From: Delphinus delphis
Lineage: Eukaryota > Chordata > Mammalia > Artiodactyla > Delphinidae
Length of the DNA: 64,000 nucleotides
Reading direction: 5' to 3'
NCBI RefSeq assembly: GCF_949987515.2
Contig: NC_082698.1
Span: forward strand, 34,833,964 to 34,897,963
Positions 57,865-64,000 of the stretch are shown here, in pieces; position 1 is the first letter of the stretch, and the number at the start of each line of letters is the position of its first letter. The notes beneath the pieces are model-generated. The model searched no databases, was not told the origin of the DNA, and was given only the letters and a program-made list of their open reading frames with translations. The translations under genes were made by a program, and so were the position numbers.

Positions 57865-58152
57865 GGGCTTCCCTGGTGGCGCTGTGGTTGAGAATCTACC
57901 TGCCAATACAGTGGACACGGGTTCGAGCCCTGCTCTGGGAAGATCCCACATGCCGCGGAGCGACTGGGTCCGTGAGCCACGATTACTGAGCCTGCGCGTC
58001 TGGAGCCTGTGCTCTGCAACAAGAGAGGCCGCGATAGTCAGAGGCCCGTGCACCGCGATGAAGAGTGGCCCCCACTTGCCGCAACTAGAGAAAGCCCTCG
58101 CACAGAAACGAAGACCCAACACAGCCATAAATAAATAAATAAAATTTAAAAA
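57865..58152 (+). mobile_element. CHR-type SINE with 14-bp TSD
   Basis: Full-length plus-oriented element: head 'gggcttccctggtggcgctgtggttgagaatctacc', B-box 'cacgggttcgagccctgctctggg', body with 'cctgcgcgtctggagcctgtgctctgcaac', and (AAAT)n tail. Perfect duplication aaaagtaatataca at 57851-57864 and 58153-58166. Good CpG retention; moderately young. Confidence 0.96.
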
Positions 58153-58169
58153 AAAAGTAATATACATTA

Positions 58170-60350
58170 AAGGCAAGAAAGAAAATACAGGAATATGGGT
58201 ACTTAACAGAGGTCTAAATGATGCAATCCAGAGGGATGAGAACAGAACTAGATTTCTCATGACTAAGAACATACTAGCTAAAGGACACCTGTAGTCAAGT
58301 TTCTAAGTTTACAGGAGATATTAAATTGTTTCAAGGAGTGAAATGTAAACCAGCAAAGATAATCATAGGGAGCTCACCAGAAAATTAGCAGCTGAGTGTC
58401 AGTGAGGGTGAATGGAAAGTAGTATGTGAGAAAATAAAATGGTTCAAATTTTGCTTTGAGGGATAGACTTTGAACTATCACATATGCTCAAAGAAGCCCT
58501 AAAGTCACTCTGTCCAATGTCTGTTGAATGAAATGGATCACCTTTTTGTTGTCGTCTGTTTCAGAAGCTAAGCTTCTAGGACCTCCCTCAGGGACAAAGG
58601 AAGACTGGGCTTTTTTGGACTAGTTATGTTATTGAGCCAGATTTCCCAATTCCAGACTAAACAGTGCAGTAGGCAGCCCTGTGTGGCAGCTCAAGACATC
58701 CTAGTCTTTTCATCTATTTAATGGCATAAGATGTGGTTTGCCCAGTTATTGCAGTTTTATGTTTCTAAGAAGCTGACCCTGAGATGGAGACTGGCATGCA
58801 GACATTTTAGGGCATGCCTTTGAAATCATCCCCTGTAGAAGGGAAGGAAAGGAAGCAAGACTGAGCAGAGGAAAAACTGAGCTGTGAAGCAATCTTAACA
58901 GATGCCTTATCCAACCATACGGGGAGTTATGAAGATGGAATGAAACTGCAGGGGTGTCAGGGGTTTGGCCTTTCTCCCACTGTGTTAATCAGTCATTAGA
59001 TGTGGGACCCCTTAGGAAGGAGAGGCGATCTTGGTCAGGCAGTTTCCTTTAGCTGAGCCGATCCCTAAAAGGCATCCCATTCCTGATTTAGATGGTTGGA
59101 CAATAGGATTCTGCTTAGGCTCTGATTAGTGAGAGACCAGGGCTTAGCTGTCAAGTACAAGACCAGCTCTTGGGGAAACCAAGGAGTTGACAGATTTGTC
59201 ATCAGTGACCCCGGCTTCCCTTCCTGGAGTCCTTGCTCCCTTTGTCAATGCCTCTTTCTCTCTCTGCTCCCCCACTTCCTTGACAGGTGCTCTTCTGCTC
59301 ACCTCCCCATGTCTCTACCACATCCACCTTTCCAATGCAAATGGTTTGATAAATTCATTCACCCAAACCTGTCAATGACAGGAACTGGCTTTGCATTTCA
59401 ATGTAAGATAGAGTCGTTGGGCCCAAAGAGTGAACCCCTCTGGAACTTCAGGCTGTCCTGGGTGAGTAGAGGCATTGATGGGGGGAGAGGGGAACACCTT
59501 CCTGGGCCATAGGAATGATGAAGGGGTATTGGGAGTCTTTAATCCCTGAAGGTTAAGCATGGCCCAGGTGAGATCCCACAAGATTGGTGAGGGTGGGGCT
59601 AGCAAAAGAGAGAAGAAAAATAAGCTTTTCATGGAGGCTCCTACTGCTGGCCATGATTGGCAACTGCTGATAAGAGCAGGAACTGGCACCCTCAGCGTGG
59701 GAATGGCTGCTGCCTAGCAACTTGGGCTAAAGAATCAAAGCAGAGGTTTTTCTACCCTGAACTAGGAATTCACCCCTGGTCAGTTCTGATGAGTTTGTTA
59801 AAGTGAGTCCAGGTGGGGACTAGAGAAGTTAGACCTCTCAAAGTGATAATAGTGAAGGTAGTTTGCATAGGACTAGGGTTAGTTCTTCAGCCTTCCTCCC
59901 CCTCAGTAGAGGTCCCCCCTCTTCTGGCTGCCAGCCTTCCACTTTTCAGTAGCAAGAACCTTTGATGACTTAAAAGAAGACTTTAAAAAGGAAGAATTTT
60001 AGAATATCTTATTGATACATCAAACCCTTCTGTTGTTTAAGGCGGGGCAACTTTCTCAAAGATTTCATGTGCTCTAATAGGCTGTCTGTGTTGGAAGTTA
60101 CTGATCTCACTTACAGTCTCCATCTGATCCATCTTATTATTTGGGGGAACTTAATCTCTTCCTTTGATAGTCTGTAATTTACACCATCAACAACAAGTTT
60201 GACATTGTATTCAGAAAAATCTCACATTGCTTACATTTTACATATCAGTGGGTTATTTCCTGGAAGAAGCACATGGGAAATAAGTGAGTTATTAAAGGAG
60301 TAGATTTGAAAAAAAAAATCTAGCTGAATTCACTTTCAATTCTGCTTCAT
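58170..60350. other. Intergenic DNA, no gene seen
   Basis: Mixed composition. 58740-59060 may be LTR-derived ('gctgaccctgagatggagactggcatgcagacattttag'), but I cannot name it. A plus-strand frame of 127 codons (59129-59512) is pyrimidine-rich and without domain or splice support. Copy B of the 31-bp repeat lies at 60081-60111. Confidence 0.45.
60081..60111 (+). repeat. Exact 31-bp direct repeat, copy B
   Basis: Identical to 57407-57437, 2.67 kb apart in direct orientation. Not at the ends of a recognisable element, so it is not obviously a target-site duplication. Confidence 0.9.
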
Positions 60351-60525
60351 ATCACACCTCTTTATTTTCAATATAATTCTTCTGTATCAATAGTAATATA
60401 TTCTTACATTCCACTAGAATGTAAATCCTATAGGAGCAGAGATCTTTGCTTGTTTTGTTCATAGATATACTCCTGTACTGGGAACACAGGGAATCAATAA
60501 ATGCTCGTAGAATGAAACTCATATT
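60350..60525 (-). mobile_element. L2 LINE terminus
   Basis: Antisense L2 3' end: 'ttccactagaatgtaaatcctataggagcagagatctttgcttgttttgttcatagatatactcctgtactgggaacacagggaatcaataaatgctcgtagaatgaa'. Good match. Confidence 0.82.
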
Positions 60526-60699
60526 TCTTGTAACCAACTAGAGGCTGAAAATTCTCAAGCTGCTTTTTGGCTTCTCATAATATCTTATTTTAGCTCCCAT
60601 CCAAATGTAACTGTCTTTGCCCCAGTCTTTCTCTTTGCTGCTGATGAATCAACTAGTAATCCTTTTGGCTTAGGATATGCCAAAGAGTTGACTAGGAGT

Positions 60700-61110
60700 C
60701 GTGATTCCCAGGATTAATCAAGTCAACTAATAATTAGTTGGGCAACCTTGGATGAGTCATTTAAATTTTGTGGGTCTCCATTAGTTCATCTGTAAAAGAT
60801 GATTTAATGATTCCTCTATCTTGCAGGACATTGGATTGGATCGAATAGCATAAAATTAGTTAAATGGTTAAAAGCAAGAACTCTGGGTCTAGACTCAAAT
60901 CCTAACTTCTTACTTGTTAATTGTATGACCTTAGGCCAGATATTTAATCTTTTTATGCTTTAGTTTCTTCATATGTAAGATAGAAATATTTATAGCACCC
61001 CTCTCTTAGAATTATTGTATAGATAAAAGTAGTCAATACATGCAAAATACTTGAAACAGTGCCTACCACATAGAAAGTACTCATAATAAATATTAGGCAT
61101 TATTATTAGA
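60700..61110 (+). mobile_element. Two adjacent MIR SINEs
   Basis: First, 60720-60840: 'ttgggcaaccttggatgagtcatttaaattttgtgggtctcc...catctgtaaaagatg'. Second, 60868-61105: 'aactctgggtctagactcaaatcctaacttcttacttg', 'catatgtaagatagaaatatttatagcaccc', 'agtgcctaccacatagaaagtactcataataaatatta'. The second is close to full length. Confidence 0.82.
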
Positions 61111-61364
61111 TGTAAAACAGTTTGGAAAATGTGAATTGCTCTACAAATGTAAGGTAGTTAGATTTCCATCTAACAAATCACCAATGGCTCCTGCTGAAAT
61201 GAATGACTAATGCTGAAATTTTAGGCCCTATGAGAAGTGGATGATTTGACATCTCTCAAATTGCACCTCATAGATGGCTATGTATACTGTCTATTCCCAG
61301 GGCTGGCCTGAGTTGTCCATGTAATAGGGAATAATTGGTAAACTTACAGTGACTCTGCCTTTCT

Positions 61365-61510
61365 GAGTTCTGTCATCACCTACCTGTGTGATGTTGAATA
61401 AGTCAATTAACTTTTTTGATTCTGAGTTTCCTCATTTGTAAAATGGGAATAACAGTTTATTGCCTTTTTCAGAGGGTTAATGAGAGGCCCAATTAAGAAA
61501 TTCACTATTC
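61365..61510 (+). mobile_element. MIR SINE fragment
   Basis: 'cacctacctgtgtgatgttgaataagtcaattaactt', 'tctgagtttcctcatttgtaaaatgggaataacag' and 'gagggttaatgagaggcc'. Core and 3' half present. Confidence 0.82.
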
Positions 61511-62600
61511 AAATATAGGTACTATTGTCCTTTTGTTTATTCTCCTATACATTTTTATAGACCTTTAACTCTCCTGCTCTACAAAAATAGTAGGCCATTT
61601 ATGCTGTGCAACTCTAAGTGTAGCCTCTTACAGACTTAAATGTTTATTTTTCTATCTGGACTTCTCCATTATGCAAAGTTGAAAACAGACCCTATAAGCC
61701 ACCCACTCTACAAGCCTCCAGTTCTGATGGATGGTTTGGGCCGTGGTGGTAGAGGAGGGCTTACTGGCTAATCATTCAGCCTCAATGGCCCATCTCAGAG
61801 CAGTACAGTGTTTGCAAACGGCCAGGTTGCTCTTTTTGTCTTACTTTTGCAAGTTTTATATGTTAAACTCCTTAATGAAATAAAGCATTTACATTCTTTT
61901 TATGTTTCATAATTATGAATATTAAAAAGTTGGAAAATTGGATGTAGAACATGAAAAAGATTCCAAGAATGTTTTCATTTTTGGTTTTTGGTTCAAATCC
62001 TGGCTGGATTCTGCTTTGGGGTTGTGATTAGAATAACTGGTATTGGATTATCCCTCCTGTGATAAACAATCACAAAACTGGAAAAACTTGTGAGGCAACT
62101 ATTATCAGACATTGGAAACTAGGCAATGCCAAGGATGATCCTTGAGAGAAACTTGTGAGGTAAGCCCCACATGGTTGCAGCTTTCTGCTTGGGGATATTT
62201 TCCCGACTGTGGTGTGGAGACCTGGGATCTGAGCAGAGAACAGTAGTCCTAATGAGCTGAGGAAACACAGATCAGAGTTTGGGGTTTCTGAAGTGGCTGG
62301 AATCTGCAAAATAGGACAGTAGAGAGGAGGAGCCACATAGAGTAGGAGGGAGCTCGCCCTGAATCCTTGGCTGAAGACTGTGCTGCATATGTACAATGAA
62401 ATGGTAAATGGTAAATAAGAGGGTGCATTTAAATGAAAATGTTATTTTTTCTTTTCATAATTTTCTTAAAAGTGAATGGACTTTTTAAAGCAAAATTAAT
62501 AATTTTTGTAAGGGGACTTTACATTTGTAGAAGCAAAAGTTATGACAACAGCAAAAAGGACAAGGGTGATTAAGCAAATGGAACTATATTGGAAGTTTAT
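61510..62600. other. Intergenic DNA, nothing recognised
   Basis: No repeat or gene that I can name, apart from AT-rich stretches near 61860-61990 and 62430-62520. A 108-codon minus frame (62070-62396) has no family features. Confidence 0.45.
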
Positions 62601-62605
62601 TATAC

Positions 62606-62706
62606 TTGTAAAGTGCAAAGTAGGAAGTGAAAAGTATCAGGTATAAAGTAGGAAGGACGAAGTAGGAAGTGCAAAGGTCAGATATGAAGTGTGAAGTTTG
62701 AAGAAG
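62606..62706 (+). repeat. Degenerate tandem repeat with GAAGTAGGAAGTG-type units
   Basis: Imperfect units such as aaagtaggaagtgaaaagta, taaagtaggaagga, cgaagtaggaagtgcaaagg and tatgaagtgtgaagt follow one another. Purine-rich minisatellite-like patch of about 100 bp, next to the old L1 that begins to its right. Confidence 0.7.
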
Positions 62707-62749
62707 TACAATATGACTCTAAACAGACTTTGTTAAGGATACATATTAG

Positions 62750-64000
62750 CCTGAGAGCAACCACTAAAAATTTAAAAGGGATATAACTAAGAAGCCAATG
62801 GGAAAATAAAATAGAAGACTTAGAATACTTAAAAATATTCAATTAACCCAAAAGGAGGCAGGAAACAAGCAACAGACACAAAACACAGAATAGGCAAATG
62901 GAAAACAAATAGCAAACAGGTAGATTTAAATCCAACTTTATGGATTATTTCAATAAATGTAAATGGACTAAAGTCCAGTTAAAAAGCAGAAATTTTATAG
63001 TTGGATAAAAAAGCAAGACCCAGTGTGTGATATCTAGAAGAAACACACTCTGAAAATAAGTAGAACAGAAATACACCATGCAACAGTAAGCATGGCAAAA
63101 CTGACATTACCATATTAGTATCAGATAAATCAGACCTCAAGATAAAAAGTATTAGAAGAGATAAAAAGGGTAATTCATCAAAAAGAAACAGTAATCCTAA
63201 ATGTGTATGCACCTAATAAAAGAACTTAAAAATCATGAGGTAAAAACTGAAAAATCAAAAAGACAAATTCACAGTCATAGTTGGTGATTATAGCATTTCT
63301 CTTTCAGTAACTTGATAAAGTGGGAAAAAATCAGTAAGGATATAAAAATCTTAGTTACACTATCAATCAAATGTACCTAATTGGCATTTACCAATTGGCT
63401 GTACATCCCCAAACTACAGAATATTCATTCTGCTCAAGTGCACTTGAACATTTACTAAAATAGCCATTTGCTGAGCCATAAAATAAACCTCAGTAAATTT
63501 AAAAGGATTGAAATCACATATATTCTCTGACAACAGTGAAATTAAATTAGAAATCAATTACAATATGCTATCTAGAAAATCCCCCAAATATTTAGATATT
63601 GAAATAATGCATCTATCAATAATCCATGGCTCAGTGAAAAAAATCACAAGGGAAATAAGAAAATATTTTGAACTTGATAATGAAAACATAATTTATCAAA
63701 ATTTTGAAATTCAGCCAGTGCAAGATATAAAAGGAAATTTAGAGATTTAAATACCCATGTTAGAAAATAAAAAAGTTAAAATCAAGGATTTAAGTTTCCA
63801 AATTAAGAAGCTAATAAAAGAAAAGCAAGTTAAGTAGGAAGAAGGAAATAATAAAGATAAAAATAGAAAACAAATAATAGAGAAAATTATCAGAGCTAAA
63901 ATTTGGTTTTTTGGAAACCACATCTTGACCAAGGCACAAATGTATCTATCAGTTCCTACACTCATATAACACATTTCATGGAAGTTTTCCAGAAGATCTC
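62750..64000 (+). mobile_element. Ancient LINE-1 (L1M) ORF2 endonuclease region
   Basis: Reads like a decayed L1 ORF2 start: 'caataaatgtaaatggactaaa' (the NVNGLK segment), 'tggataaaaaagcaagaccc...tagaagaaacacactc' (the endonuclease ETH segment), 'gtgtatgcacctaataaaagaac' (the VYAPN segment), 'atagttggtgattatagca' (VGDFN-like, mutated), 'ttgcactgagccat...'. Stops in every frame. Continues past the window edge. Confidence 0.82.

Noticed and set aside
59129..59512. 127-codon plus-strand frame
   Set aside because: Pyrimidine-rich low-complexity translation (Ser/Leu/Pro/Cys), with no domain and no splice context.
1..64000. CRISPR arrays, bacterial operons, phage or plasmid genes
   Set aside because: The window is mammalian. 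Spaced repeats are SINE, LINE and microsatellite sequence, and no prokaryotic gene organisation is present.

Overview
This is mammalian nuclear DNA, most likely cetacean (whale or dolphin). It is AT-rich, mostly non-coding and dense in interspersed repeats. Host evidence is several young CHR-type SINEs derived from tRNA-Glu (the family shared by whales, hippos and ruminants), LINE-1 copies with the GGT-rich 3' UTR and TAAAA-rich tail that I associate with cetacean L1, and an 81-bp palindromic mariner MITE typical of cetaceans and ruminants. The species cannot be fixed from the window.

The only protein-coding gene I can support is the 5' part of HECTD2, a HECT-type E3 ubiquitin ligase, on the minus strand. 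Coding exon 1 (15462-15599, 46 codons) sits in a strong CpG island at about 15240-16270. Coding exon 2 (3130-3259, 130 bp) lies 12.2 kb downstream of it. Both splice junctions are canonical and the reading phase is consistent. The rest of the gene, including the catalytic HECT domain, lies beyond position 1. The CpG island has no visible TATA box. It carries GC boxes and a YY1-type element (15972-15982) in the gene's orientation. That element overlaps an upstream AUG with an excellent Kozak context, opening an 87-codon uORF (15716-15979).

Layout: 1-1082, 3' end of a young L1 (+). 1440-2900, old L1 (-). 3130-15599, HECTD2 exons 1-2 with an intron of MIR, L2, hAT and SINE copies. 15240-16270, CpG island promoter. 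17560-18207, a MER2 DNA transposon split by a SINE. 19128-24922, a near full-length but frameshifted L1 (-) with a 15-bp target-site duplication. 25000-64000, upstream intergenic DNA made of MLT1, LTR-like, L1, L2, MIR, hAT and CHR-SINE copies with non-repetitive stretches between. I see no protein-coding exon there. A perfect-core CTCF motif lies at 35442-35454.

I found no bacterial, phage, CRISPR or other novel gene system. The observations most worth checking are the uORF and YY1 element at HECTD2, a CTCF core motif inside the L1 5' UTR next to a 25-bp tandem duplication, an unexplained exact 31-bp direct repeat (57407/60081), a compound SINE sharing one TSD, and the isolated CTCF site. 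Repeat names come from memory of consensus sequences and need RepeatMasker confirmation.
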